Positions 33,223 to 44,300 of a stretch of 64,000 nt of DNA are shown in pieces. This DNA comes from Lewinella sp050633125 (lineage in GTDB: Bacteria > Bacteroidota > Bacteroidia > Chitinophagales > Saprospiraceae), in contig NZ_JBOEFX010000026.1 in the NCBI RefSeq assembly GCF_050633125.1, positions 1 through 64,000 on the forward strand, read 5' to 3'. The notes under the pieces were generated by a model. The model was not told the DNA's origin. It ran no database searches and saw nothing but the letters and a program-made list of their open reading frames with translations. The position numbers were made by a program, and so were the translations under genes. The stretch's first letter is position 1. Each line of letters opens with the position of its first letter.

Positions 33223-36200
33223 ATGACAAACCGTTTCTATTTGGCCCTAACCTTACTCTTGTTGTCTGTCTCACTTTACGGCCAGGGCAATGACCCTATT
33301 GCTGATTACAAGGACTACATTGAAAATGAGCTTATGGTGGGCGAACATAAAATGGCTGCCCACGCTTCGTTTTCTTCCTTTTCTACCGTTGAGGAGCGGC
33401 AAACCAACAAGCCTGGATACTACCAGTCTTTAAATGGCACCTGGAAATTCAATTGGGTCAGAGACCCTAATGATCGCCCGGTATCTTTTATGAAGGCCAT
33501 TTCGGAGACGGCAAGCTGGGAGGACATTAATGTGCCCTCCAACTGGGAAGTTGAAGGCTTTGGTGTGCCTATTTATGTGAACCATCAATATGAGTTTGCC
33601 GATTACAAGGCTCCCGTGGCTGATGATATGGAATTCACGGACAGGATTTACCCTAAAAATCCAGGAGATGTTCCAGACAACTATAACCCTGTTGGCTCTT
33701 ATATGAGAACGTTTACCCTGGATGAAACTTGGGGCGACAAGGAAATACTTTTGCATATCGGAGCCATGAAATCTGGTGGCTTTGTGTGGGTAAACGGAGC
33801 GTATATTGGTTATTCTCAGGGCAGCAAGCTACCCGCCGAATTCAACATCACCAAAGCCGTTAAAGCAGGCACCAATACCATAGCCCTTCAGGTCTTTCGC
33901 TGGACCGATGGCTCCTATTTGGAGTGCCAGGATTTTTGGCGAATTAGTGGCATTGAGCGCGATGTTTTTATCTATGGGCAGCCTAAGGTTCGGATTCAGG
34001 ATTTTGAAGTGAAGTCCACTTTAGATGAAGCTTATCAAGATGGTGAATTCTCCCTTGACATAGATTTGAAAAGCCACCTTCTTGAGGACAAAACCATCAC
34101 GCTGTCTTATCAACTATTGGATAGCGACGAAAACAGCATCGCTGCTAACAGTACCACGCTATCCATCAATAATTCAGAAAATCGTTCTACGAATTTTAGC
34201 ATGACCATACCAAATGTAAAACAATGGAGTGCTGAACATCCAAATTTATACACGCTGATTCTGGAGACTCTAGACCAGGAAGGCCATTTACTGGAAACTA
34301 CGTCCACAAAAGTGGGCTTTCGGTCTGTCGAAATTAAAAATGGCTTGCTTTTAGTCAACGGCCAGCGTATCACCCTGAAAGGTGTGAACGCACACGAAGC
34401 TGACCCGGAAACAGGGCATGTGATGTCAGAGGAATTGATGCGAAAAGATATTCTGCTTTGGAAAGAAAACAACATTAACGCCGTCCGCCTGGCCCATTAT
34501 CCCCGAGGAAGACGATTTTATGAGCTATGTGATAGCTACGGCATCTATGTTGTGGATGAAGCCAATATAGAATCGCATGGCATGTACTATGGCGAGCATA
34601 CTTTGGCCAAGAAACCGAGTTGGGAAAAAGCGCATGTAGACCGGATGGTCCGCATGGTAAAACGTGACCGCAATCATCCATCGGTCATTATTTGGTCGAT
34701 GGGTAATGAAGCCGGAAACGGGGTGGTTTTTTTCAACGGCTATGATGCCATCAAAGCACATGACAGTAGCAAGCGGCCAGTCCAGTATGAACGCACTTAT
34801 AAAGCGCATGACGGCAGTTTATACGACATGGAAAGTAATACGGATATTATTGTACCCCAATACCCTTCTCCGGCCCGCTTCGAAGAAATTGGTCGATCTA
34901 AAACAGACCGGCCCTTTATCCCTAGTGAATATGCACATGCCATGGGCAACAGCTCTGGAAACTTCCAGGACTATTGGGATATCATTGAGCAGTACGATAA
35001 TCTGCAAGGTGGATTTATCTGGGACTGGGTAGATCAAGCCATTTGGAAAACCAACGATCAAGGGGAGCGATATTACGCCTATGGTGGTGATTACGGAGAA
35101 AATATGCCCACTGATAACACCTTCCTCAACAACGGCATTGTATTTCCTGACCGATCGCCCCAACCGGCGCTCTATGAGGTAAAGAAAGCGCATGAATTCA
35201 TCAACTTCAAACGCAAAGGCATCAGTCGTAACAATGAATTGAGGGTACTGGTGGAAAACCTCTATGATTTCACCAATCTTAATCAATTCAAGTTTACGGC
35301 GCTGGTCAAGTCAGATGGGAAAATCCTCAAGCGGTTTGATTTCGAAGATTTAAACACCCTACCTCACACCGGAACGCTTATTCGTATTCCATTAGCAGAC
35401 ATCGACTTTGCAGCAAACACCGAGTATTTCGTGGAAATCGCAGCAAGCACCCAAAAGCCGTGGGGTGTTTTACCGGCAAACTTCGAGCTTGCGCATGAAC
35501 AACTCCCGCTAAGCAGCAAATTCGAAAGAGCAATAACAAATATCCCATCCGAGGCCAGTTTGTCTTTTGAAAACACCAAGGGGATCATCACCATTTCCGG
35601 TGACAGTATCACCATTGTCTTTAGCGAAAAAGAAGGCCGAATTACGTCTTATCAATTCAAAGGCCAGGAATTATTACAGGATGGGAAAGGACCCAAGCCC
35701 AACTTTTGGCGAGCCGTCACGGATAACGATTTCGGGAACCGCATGGAGGAGCGAAACATTGGGTGGAAGGTGGCTTCCCAGCAATTAGAAGTAAGCGATT
35801 TAAGCATCATCAGTTCCGAAAACAACAGGGTCTCCATGACGGTAACCTACACGCTTCCGGCTGTTGAAACATCCTTTGTTTCGGTCTATACCATTTATGG
35901 CAATGGCGTTGTTCAAATTGAGAACACTTTGAATCCCACGGAATACAAAGGCGATATCCCCAGAATTGGAATGCGTCTGCAAATGCCCAGAACCTTCGAC
36001 AACTTAAGCTATTTTGGAAGAGGGCCTTGGGAAAACTATCAAGATCGAAAAGCCTCGGCATTTGTTGATCTGTACACCTCAAAAGTGGCGGAACAATACG
36101 TACCCTACATTCGCCCACAAGACAATGGCTATAAAACGGACACCCGCTGGATAGCTCTTGCTGATGAATTTGCCAATGGTATTCTGTTTGTCTCTGAAAA

Positions 36201-36516
36201 CAATACGGGCCTTGGATTCAGTGCTCTGCACATGAATAATGAAGACTTTGATACGACCGATGGACTAGCGTATGAAACGTCGAATAAACGCAAGCATACG
36301 ATAGATATCAAAGAGCAAGACCTGGTGCAATTAAATATAGACCTGGGACAACGCGGCGTGGGCGGCGACGATAGCTGGGGGGCAAGGCCACAAGAGCAAT
36401 ATCAGTATACAGGTAACCGTAGCCATTCCTACGGTTTCTACATGATTCCCTTTGAAAATGGATCGCTGGAAAAGCACCTGGAGTTGAACAGGCTTTATAA
36501 GAACGTAGATAGATAA
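33223..36516 (+). CDS. Secreted GH2 beta-galactosidase, LacZ type
   Basis: The 1097-residue protein has a short signal (ending SLYGQ) and the full LacZ layout: sugar-binding jelly roll (about 50-220), GH2 immunoglobulin domain, TIM barrel (about 370-660), and the C-terminal beta-galactosidase small-chain domain with YFGRGPWENYQDRK. Catalytic residues are visible in MGNEAGNG (acid/base Glu) and PSEYAHAMGNS (nucleophile Glu). It hydrolyses terminal beta-galactosides. Export distinguishes it from cytosolic E. coli LacZ and suits a polysaccharide-using locus. GH2 also includes glucuronidases and mannosidases, but the small-chain domain argues for galactosidase. Confidence 0.9.
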   Translation: MTNRFYLALTLLLLSVSLYGQGNDPIADYKDYIENELMVGEHKMAAHASFSSFSTVEERQTNKPGYYQSLNGTWKFNWVRDPNDRPVSFMKAISETASWEDINVPSNWEVEGFGVPIYVNHQYEFADYKAPVADDMEFTDRIYPKNPGDVPDNYNPVGSYMRTFTLDETWGDKEILLHIGAMKSGGFVWVNGAYIGYSQGSKLPAEFNITKAVKAGTNTIALQVFRWTDGSYLECQDFWRISGIERDVFIYGQPKVRIQDFEVKSTLDEAYQDGEFSLDIDLKSHLLEDKTITLSYQLLDSDENSIAANSTTLSINNSENRSTNFSMTIPNVKQWSAEHPNLYTLILETLDQEGHLLETTSTKVGFRSVEIKNGLLLVNGQRITLKGVNAHEADPETGHVMSEELMRKDILLWKENNINAVRLAHYPRGRRFYELCDSYGIYVVDEANIESHGMYYGEHTLAKKPSWEKAHVDRMVRMVKRDRNHPSVIIWSMGNEAGNGVVFFNGYDAIKAHDSSKRPVQYERTYKAHDGSLYDMESNTDIIVPQYPSPARFEEIGRSKTDRPFIPSEYAHAMGNSSGNFQDYWDIIEQYDNLQGGFIWDWVDQAIWKTNDQGERYYAYGGDYGENMPTDNTFLNNGIVFPDRSPQPALYEVKKAHEFINFKRKGISRNNELRVLVENLYDFTNLNQFKFTALVKSDGKILKRFDFEDLNTLPHTGTLIRIPLADIDFAANTEYFVEIAASTQKPWGVLPANFELAHEQLPLSSKFERAITNIPSEASLSFENTKGIITISGDSITIVFSEKEGRITSYQFKGQELLQDGKGPKPNFWRAVTDNDFGNRMEERNIGWKVASQQLEVSDLSIISSENNRVSMTVTYTLPAVETSFVSVYTIYGNGVVQIENTLNPTEYKGDIPRIGMRLQMPRTFDNLSYFGRGPWENYQDRKASAFVDLYTSKVAEQYVPYIRPQDNGYKTDTRWIALADEFANGILFVSENNTGLGFSALHMNNEDFDTTDGLAYETSNKRKHTIDIKEQDLVQLNIDLGQRGVGGDDSWGARPQEQYQYTGNRSHSYGFYMIPFENGSLEKHLELNRLYKNVDR

Positions 36517-36616
36517 GCTGGACTTTCTACAAAAGTCCATAGAGGGATACGGCTCGCTTCGCGTGCCTATGGTACAGAGATCAGAAAACGCAGAAGGATC
36601 AATTCCCAATATGCTC

Positions 36617-37663
36617 TTAATTTTGAAACTGTAAGGTGACTAAAACTCCTTTGTGGTCTGAAGGCCATTCTAAATTTGAAGCAAGAAAATTTTCCGTTGA
36701 TGTATACAAAGTGTCTATCTCATTGTTTGCATATGATTCTTTAGGCCCAACCAAACTCGCAAACGTGGGAATTATTCCCTCTCCTTTATAAAATATATAA
36801 TCTATTCTATCTCTTTCGTCCACTAAGGGAGTCCAAGTTGTAGTTCCAATACCATGAACATAGGAGGGCCAAGTTATTCCTGGGTTATTAGTTTCACTCG
36901 GGAAAAACGCTCTAAATGCATCATTAAATCCATTTGTCATTAGGGTTTGGGTACTTTGCCATTCAATCACCATATTATTATGATCAAACATAGTTTTAGT
37001 ATTCTCTGTCCAATCCAAATGTGATGGTTCATTAAAATCTCCCATTAAAATGACAGGAATTGATTCCTTGTTTATAGCGTTAATAAAGGACGTAATTTGC
37101 TCATCTCTAGTAGAAAGAAGGTTATAGTTTAAAATATAATTTATGTCTTTTACTGGATCAGGGGAACCACTACCGTTGTTAATCATTTCCCAATCAGGAC
37201 TTCCTCCATTATATCCTCTAGGCAAGTAACAGGCATAATAGGTATAATCTAAATGAGCACATGCAACAATAATATTTTGATTAGCCAATTCTACATTGAA
37301 TTGGGCAATAGAGCCTTCTCCCTCATAAACTAACAACGAAGATAGGATTGGAAATTTACTTATTATTGAAACATCTCCGCCAATATATCCCCGATAATAA
37401 TCAAGTCCTACTGATTCAAGTTCGTCTACTATTTTAGTAGTCCAATCCTCATTATTATAATTTCTAACTTCTGTGAAACAAATAATATCAGCATTCGTCT
37501 CAATAATGATATCACGTATTTTTAGCAATCCATTCTCCACGGAAGTCCCTTCTTGCCATGTATTCAAAGTGAAAAACCTGACCTCTTCTGGGGCTCCTAA
37601 ATTTATTGCGTTTAGCAAAACCATTAGAGGCAAACAAGCCCAAATTATTTGTTGTATCTTCAT
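36617..37663 (-). CDS. Secreted endonuclease/exonuclease/phosphatase family protein
   Basis: The 348-residue product has an N-terminal hydrophobic signal (WACLPLMVLLNAINLG). The metal-dependent phosphoesterase fold follows, with FFTLNTWQEGTS, ADIICFTEVRN (metal-binding Glu), VILMGDFNEPSHLD (catalytic Asp-Asn), DRIDYIFYKG and the final WPSDHKGV (His). The superfamily includes DNase I, sphingomyelinase and inositol phosphatases; the substrate is unknown. The gene is visibly more AT-rich and uses more A/T-ending codons than its neighbours, suggesting recent transfer. It lies between two convergently placed plus-strand genes. Confidence 0.85.
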   Translation of the reverse strand: MKIQQIIWACLPLMVLLNAINLGAPEEVRFFTLNTWQEGTSVENGLLKIRDIIIETNADIICFTEVRNYNNEDWTTKIVDELESVGLDYYRGYIGGDVSIISKFPILSSLLVYEGEGSIAQFNVELANQNIIVACAHLDYTYYACYLPRGYNGGSPDWEMINNGSGSPDPVKDINYILNYNLLSTRDEQITSFINAINKESIPVILMGDFNEPSHLDWTENTKTMFDHNNMVIEWQSTQTLMTNGFNDAFRAFFPSETNNPGITWPSYVHGIGTTTWTPLVDERDRIDYIFYKGEGIIPTFASLVGPKESYANNEIDTLYTSTENFLASNLEWPSDHKGVLVTLQFQN

Positions 37664-37931
37664 TTCCGCAATTTACAATTCTGATTTCATTCATTTTAAA
37701 CTATAGTCCTCCAAGGCAAGATTTTAAAAGATTTTGTCGACCTCCTTTGACAAGGTACACCATCCTTTTATAATTGTGACCTTCCCTAAATAACCTTGAC
37801 AATTTTATCAATTATCCCCCCTTGAGGGCACTGTGCCCACTTGCTAAATTGCCGAAAGTACAGCCCAGAAGCAGTACTTTCCTCAGAAAAATCAGACCTT
37901 TAGCTTTTTAAAAGTCTATTCAACAGTATTC

Positions 37932-39146
37932 ATGAAGGTTGCAATTATTGGCGGAGGAGCCGCTGGCTTCTTTGCGGCCTTGGCGGCCAAAGAAAATCAT
38001 CCGACAGCGGAGGTTACTATTCTTGAGAAATCATCTAAGCTCTTAGCCAAGGTAAAAGTATCAGGAGGCGGCCGTTGTAATGTTACTAATGGTTGCACTG
38101 CTATTCCTGAGCTCATCAAAGCTTACCCCCGGGGCACACGTCAACTGAGAAAGGCCTTTCGGGTATTCAGTACCCAAGATACCATGAACTGGTTTGAGCA
38201 GCGGGGGGTCCCCCTGGTCACACAAGAAGACAATTGCGTTTTTCCAGAGTCTCAAAGTTCACAAAGTATCATTGATTGCTTCCTCAAAGAAGCTCGCCGG
38301 TTGGAGGTAAACATCAAAACCGGCTACGGTGTAAGCGCATTGCAACAACACAAAGAACAGTGGTTATTGAGTTTTCTCAAAGAGGAGCAGGCTCCGGAAC
38401 TATTCGACAAAGTAATTGTAGCCACCGGCGGCTCACCAAAACGCAGCGGACTTAGATGGTTGGAGGACTTAGGCCATAAGATAGAAGAACCGGTCCCTTC
38501 CTTATTTACTTTTAATATGCCCGGCGAAGCGGTACGCGAACTTATGGGAGTAGTGGTAGAACCAGCACTGGCCAATATTCAAGGCACCAAACTCAAAGCC
38601 GATGGCCCACTGTTGATCACCCACTGGGGCATGAGTGGTCCAGCTATTCTCAAGCTTTCTGCCCACGGTGCGCGCATCCTCAGTGAGAAAGACTACCGCT
38701 TCAACGTACAAATCAACTGGACAGCCAGTAGAAATGACGATACTGTCCGTGACGACCTAAAAAGTATTGCCCGTTCGCATCCCAAGAAAAATGCAGGAAA
38801 TCTGGCTCCCTACGACCTCCCCAAGCGGCTCTGGCGCTTTTTGCTTACTAAAGCGCAGCTAACAGAAGACAAAATATGGGGAGAAATCGGTAAAAACGGT
38901 ATTAACAAGCTCGTTTCTCTGCTCACCAATGACGTATACGCCGTGCAAGGCAAAACTACCTTTAAGGAAGAGTTTGTCACCTGCGGCGGCGTAAGCCTCC
39001 AAGATGTCGACTTCAAAACCCTTCAAAGCAGGGTTTGCAAAAATCTTTACTTCGCTGGCGAAGTACTCGATATTGATGGTATCACTGGCGGCTACAATTT
39101 CCAATCCGCCTGGACGACGGCGTTTATTGCGGGGAAATTAGCGTAG
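37932..39146 (+). CDS. HI0933/YhiN-type flavoprotein
   Basis: The 404-residue cytosolic protein starts with a dinucleotide-binding motif VAIIGGGAAGFFAALAAK. It then has the family markers KVSGGGRCNVTNG, VIVATGGSPKRSG and the C-terminal YFAGEVLDIDGITGGYNFQ. It binds FAD; the physiological reaction of the family is not firmly known, although it is widely conserved and annotated as an NAD(P)/FAD-dependent oxidoreductase. A GGGCAC-T-GTGCCC palindrome at 37826-37838 lies about 95 nt upstream and may be regulatory. Confidence 0.9.
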   Translation: MKVAIIGGGAAGFFAALAAKENHPTAEVTILEKSSKLLAKVKVSGGGRCNVTNGCTAIPELIKAYPRGTRQLRKAFRVFSTQDTMNWFEQRGVPLVTQEDNCVFPESQSSQSIIDCFLKEARRLEVNIKTGYGVSALQQHKEQWLLSFLKEEQAPELFDKVIVATGGSPKRSGLRWLEDLGHKIEEPVPSLFTFNMPGEAVRELMGVVVEPALANIQGTKLKADGPLLITHWGMSGPAILKLSAHGARILSEKDYRFNVQINWTASRNDDTVRDDLKSIARSHPKKNAGNLAPYDLPKRLWRFLLTKAQLTEDKIWGEIGKNGINKLVSLLTNDVYAVQGKTTFKEEFVTCGGVSLQDVDFKTLQSRVCKNLYFAGEVLDIDGITGGYNFQSAWTTAFIAGKLA

Positions 39147-39206
39147 GACTGCGTGAGGTTTGATACAGCTATAGTATACTAGCGCTGTATCAAACTTCAC
39201 TTACAC

Positions 39207-41288
39207 CTACATTGGCACCAACATCAAGGCTGCACCTCCACCAGCGACCAACTGTAAATCAAGAATATCTCCTCCGCGAACTTCACGTTCTTCTATCTCC
39301 ATTGCCGTGGGGTTCGTCTCCCAGTGAGCTTCTTTACCATCCTGGTAGACCACTAAGCGATAGTTTTGGTCTCTATCAAGAAAGTCAAGCTCAATGCTGA
39401 GTGCACGAGGGTTTTCATCCGTAATAGCACCGATAAACCAACGATCTCCACCTCGTTCCTGACGAGCAATGGTAACGTAGTCGCCGGGCTCACCATTCAG
39501 CACCTTTGTTTGCTCCCAATCAACTGCTACATCACGTACCCATTGCATTCCGGGCTGGCCAGAAGCATGTTCCGGCAAGTCAGACATCATCTGCAAAGGG
39601 CTATAAATAACTACATAAAGCGCCAGCTCGTGGGCCAATGTATGCTTCACACGATTATCAGGTTTATAAGGTTCCATCGTCAGATTGAAGATACCAGGGG
39701 TATAATCAATTGGCCCTGCCAACATTCGCGTAAAGGCGACCATAGTGAGGTGATCAGTAGGGTTTCCTCCTTCTGATGACCAAGCGTTGAATTCTTGCCC
39801 ACGCAGCCCTTCACGCGTCATCATATTGGGATAAGTACGCCGCAGCCCCGTGGCTTTGATGGGTTCGTGCGCATCGATAGCCACTTGATGCTTCGCGGCC
39901 GTTTCTACAACCCTCCGATAGTGCTGTACCATCCACTGTCCGTGATGGCGTTCTCCTTCCGGAATAATGGGGCCTACATAGCCCGTCTTAACTGCATGAA
40001 TACCCAAGCTTTGCATCAGCGTGTAAGCTGTATCCAGTTGTTGATCGTAGGTACGCGGAGCAGCAGAGGTTTCATGGTGCATAATGATATCTACTCCTTT
40101 TTCCTTACCGTAACGCACCACTTCTTCCAGGTCATAATCATCGTAAGGGGTCACAAAGTCAAAAACGCCTTCGCGATCGGGGAAACCTATCCAGCGCTCC
40201 CACCCCGTATTCCAACCTTCAACCAATAGGCCACTGATGCTATTTTCGGCACAAAAATCAATGTATCGTTTTGCATTTTCGGTGGTAGCACCATGCTTAC
40301 CACTGGCCTTGTCCCAGCTCGATTTATTCAAGTGCATTTCCCACCATATCCCTGCATATTTCAAAGGTTTGATCCAACTTTGATCACCTTCCAGTACATT
40401 GGGCTCGTTGAGGTTCACAATCAAACGGCTTTCAATGAGGTCACCCGCTTGCTCAGCTACCTGAATGGTTCGCCAGGGAGTATTGAAAGGTGTTTTTTGC
40501 TTTACCTTAGCTCCATCAGCCCAGGCTACCAGGGCGCTCTCAAAGCGGTTAGCTTCCTTGTTTACCCGTAAGGTCATACCCGCATAATCCGTGAGGTTGG
40601 CTTCGTGAAAACTCAGATAAAGGCCATCATCTGTTTTCAAGGTAACAGGGGTATTCACCGCATTTTCAGGAATGAAAGTCTGCGCCAGATTAGGGTGATC
40701 TCGCTTGCTCAGCGCATCAATCTCACTAAAGCTCGTCTGGTTATACAAATGCTCGTAAATATCCCAATCGCCAGGTATCCACCAGCAAGTAGGGTCGCCA
40801 GTTAATGAAAATTCGGTATACTCGTCGGTAATGACCACTTCGCCCATATTTTCTTGTTCAGGAAATTCATAGCGAAAGCCCAAACCATCATCATACAATC
40901 GAAATACGAGCGTAAATTTCCGCATAGGTGCGGTGGTTTCTTCTATATCAATACGAGCCTCTTGGTAGTTGTTCTCAACTATTCGCTGCTCTCCCCAAGG
41001 TTGTTCCCAGGTCTCTTTTTTAGAACCAGTAACTGCCTTGCTGATTTTCCAGCCCGCCTTCAAGTCTGGAGCATCCTGAAAGGAAAACCCTAAGCCAGAA
41101 GCCGGAATCACCACGGTTTCACCTCGCTTCAATGCATAAGTTGCTACCCCTGCCTCATCCAATTCGAAGTTTAGGGCCAGCTGCCCATCAGGAGATTTGA
41201 TCTCGACAGCCGATGGGCTATCCTCAGTAGGTGTACAGGCCGCAACCAGTAGCAATAAGAATAAACTGTAAAGGGGAAAACGTAGCAT
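39207..41288 (-). CDS. GH97 alpha-glucosidase, SusB-like lipoprotein
   Basis: From the ATG at 41288 the protein has 693 residues and a lipoprotein signal (LFLLLLVAAC). It has the N-terminal beta-sandwich, the barrel with KTGYVGPIIPEGERHHGQWM, and a C-terminal domain, as in SusB. Three glutamates stand where SusB has its inverting catalytic residues, in MHHETSA, DAHEPIKATG and GLRGQEFNA, so I favour an inverting alpha-glucosidase over the retaining alpha-galactosidase branch (recalled from SusB, not aligned here). It lies 66 nt downstream of the divergent SusC-like gene and probably shares its transcript. Confidence 0.9.
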   Translation of the reverse strand: MLRFPLYSLFLLLLVAACTPTEDSPSAVEIKSPDGQLALNFELDEAGVATYALKRGETVVIPASGLGFSFQDAPDLKAGWKISKAVTGSKKETWEQPWGEQRIVENNYQEARIDIEETTAPMRKFTLVFRLYDDGLGFRYEFPEQENMGEVVITDEYTEFSLTGDPTCWWIPGDWDIYEHLYNQTSFSEIDALSKRDHPNLAQTFIPENAVNTPVTLKTDDGLYLSFHEANLTDYAGMTLRVNKEANRFESALVAWADGAKVKQKTPFNTPWRTIQVAEQAGDLIESRLIVNLNEPNVLEGDQSWIKPLKYAGIWWEMHLNKSSWDKASGKHGATTENAKRYIDFCAENSISGLLVEGWNTGWERWIGFPDREGVFDFVTPYDDYDLEEVVRYGKEKGVDIIMHHETSAAPRTYDQQLDTAYTLMQSLGIHAVKTGYVGPIIPEGERHHGQWMVQHYRRVVETAAKHQVAIDAHEPIKATGLRRTYPNMMTREGLRGQEFNAWSSEGGNPTDHLTMVAFTRMLAGPIDYTPGIFNLTMEPYKPDNRVKHTLAHELALYVVIYSPLQMMSDLPEHASGQPGMQWVRDVAVDWEQTKVLNGEPGDYVTIARQERGGDRWFIGAITDENPRALSIELDFLDRDQNYRLVVYQDGKEAHWETNPTAMEIEEREVRGGDILDLQLVAGGGAALMLVPM

Positions 41289-41354
41289 AAATCGACTTTT
41301 TAGATAGGTTGCTAAAATACGGCAAATTTGCTTCATGGAAGCATTTTAAAAGAA

Positions 41355-44300
41355 TCACATCCCCCATTTCAATCCCAAGGTCAATGCCTTGGAACGAGGA
41401 TAAAAGTAACGCCGATCAATACCGGGTGCCAACTGGCCATCACGTTCGCGCAATGTTGGCAAAACACCAGCAATTTCAGGGCCTTCATCAATATATCGAG
41501 GAGAAGGATCAATACCTGTGTAATTGGTCCACAATAGTAGGTTCTGGCCGGTAAGGCTAATGCTCAAGGATTGCTGGTTTGGTAAATACAACACCCTACT
41601 GATACTCAAGTAGTCCAAGGAAAGATAATTTCCTGACTCAATATAACGGTCTGAAAAAGTGGCAAAACCACTCACATTATCCGGCAGATCAAATGCTGTA
41701 GACATATAGTTTCTCGATTGCGGAAAAAGGCCTTCCTGGTCAATGAAAGTTTCCAACTCCCCTCGCCGCAAGTGCGCTAAATCATGGCCCAATTCGCCCC
41801 GCAGCATTACCTCCAACTGCCAACCTTGATAGCTAAAAGTATTGGACCAACTGTAAGTGTTGGTTGGCAATCCATTCCCTATCACTCCATAATCACCATC
41901 AGGTGAAGGCAAGGCCTCCCCTTGGAAAGTATCATACAGGCTAATCTCGCCAGTCGCCAAGGTAGTCTCTCGATCAAACTGGCGGCCAATCATTTGCCCG
42001 AAAGGAGCATCCAGTTCGACCAACCCGATCCCATTTCGCCAGATAGAGCCCCCAGCGCCAGACTTGGCAGTTACTCGTTGACCATTGGCATCAAAGTAGC
42101 TGTCCGGACCTATGCCCCCCGTACTCACCAGCTGGGTTTTCATGTGCGCCCAACGCAGGGTCGTCGTCCATTGTAGTTGCCTTCCTTTTTGCCAACCAAT
42201 AGCCAGTTCCCACGACCGATTGCGCAAAGCAGCTTGGCTTAAATTCACGCCAAATTCGTTCAGCGCAGCAGGCAAATCTTCCCGCTCTTGTTTCACTATG
42301 GGATCTTTGGTCATACTTGCAAAATAGTCGATGCTGCCAAAAAAACCTTGGTAATCATACCAGTTCAAACCCGCGTTTACAATCCGCCGACGCTCGGGTT
42401 TCAGTTCAGGGTTTACATTCACATAATCTTCTCGTATAGGGTCATACTGGCCACGCGCATAGGAAAAGTCCCGTGGTAGCTGCCCTACCTGTGCGTATCC
42501 ACCATGGGCATTCCAGCTTGTTCTACTGTTGATATTAAAAATTTCGTTCAACCTCAAATCCAGGTGCGTACCACCCGCTGGCTGCCAGCGTTCTGCTGTC
42601 CCTAGATTAGTTGCCCCTTGGTATTTCATAGCCACTTGCCATTCCAGCCAGCGCCAGCGTAGTTTCCCATTCAGCCCAAAATCTATCAGTCGGGTACGCT
42701 CATCATAGCCTGATTGCTGCAAAAAACTCTGGTCTGTCAAGAAAGTTTCAAAATTATCGAAACTAAAATCGTCATTACCAAAATTGAAACCTTGGGTACG
42801 CTCATCTTCTCGTTCTAGTCGTTGAAAACCATAACTGCCTTCCAATTCCAGTAGGCCATACATAAAAACGTGCTCCCAATTCAAGCGTGTTCGCAGCCAT
42901 TCTTGACGCTGTTCACGAACAGTCCTTTCTGCTCTTCCTGGCTGAGTAGTATGGCCATTGCCCCGAAAAAACGCGTAGGTACGATTCTCTTCACCACTCC
43001 GGCGGTCATTGGCCTGCTGCCCTACGGCCAATTGCAGACGAAGCGGATCCGCTATTTGCAAATTCGCTTCTGCCCGGAGCCAACGGGTAGACCGTTCTTC
43101 CAGTAGCTTCGAGCCTGCCTGTATCGCCACCGGGTTATAAAAATCAATCGAAGGGACCACCTCGAAATAATCGCGAAGCTGGTTAGTACTGATATTATAA
43201 AAACCATTCAGCAATGAATTGGTAGGTGGCTCGGTAAAGCTTACCGGAGTCGTAGGATTATACTTGGCCGCCTGGAAAAAAGTCTGCTGATAATCGCGCT
43301 CACCCTGGCGTTGTTGCCCCGCCACTTGGGCTTTAATCACCAGTCGCTCCCGCCAAAACGATTGCTGCAGTTGCGCCCGCCCCGTATATTGCCTCCACTC
43401 GCTATTTTGCCCTACCCCTTGCACATCGCGAAAGGAACCTTCTACTTGCCAGATCGTTGCGCCATCGCGGCCACTTACTGCCAATTGGTGGCCCTGACTC
43501 AGAGCTGTCCGGGTTACTTCATCTAACCAATCAGTACCGTAACCCAAGTCCGAAATCCCACCTGGGTATTGACGGTATTCCTCCGCAGTAGCTACGTTCG
43601 GTAAATACGCAGAGCGTTCAATCGTCAGCTGACCTTGATAAACGACTGCCAGTTTTTTACGTACGATATCCGTCGTTTCCACCTCCAACACTCCCGCTCC
43701 AGATTGCAGCCCGTAACGCACCAAATCCACCGGTCGGCGCAGCAACTTTACAGAAGCGATACTTTGCTGATCTAATAGCAGTGGCTCCATTCCCGGCATC
43801 CCGTCTACGACCCACAGTGGCGCAGCATTCTGAGTCAGACTATGTACTCCTTGCTGTCGCAACACCGGTACCGCCCAAGGGTCACTCCCCGCTTGGCTGA
43901 CTACCAAGCCCGGAAATTGCCCTCGTAGAAGCTGATAAGGATGAGTAAAGTGCAGAGGAGGGAGCACACTAAAATTTAATATCCCATTCCTCTCGTCTTT
44001 GAAAGGACTTGGCAAAATATAACCACAACCAGAATTAAACGGAGAGATATCAACCATAAGCACATCTAACCTCTCTTGCCCGGGAAGAACGATTAGTTCT
44101 TGGGTTTCAAAACCAGTGTAAGAAAACCACAATGTATCTAATTCCCTAGTTGGTATTTCAAACGCACCATCAATATCCGTCACCGTTCCTGTTACGGTGC
44201 TTCTAATAAAAATAGAAACGCCAATCAACGCATCTCCCGTAGCTGCTGACTTTACCGTTCCCGTTAGCATTATTTTATTAGGGAGAGTGTCCTGTACTAT

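Noticed and set aside
37826..37838. GGGCAC-T-GTGCCC palindrome as a terminator or operator
   Set aside because: It is short, has no T-run, and lies about 95 nt from the nearest start. It is mentioned with the flavoprotein gene but not supported as a separate site.
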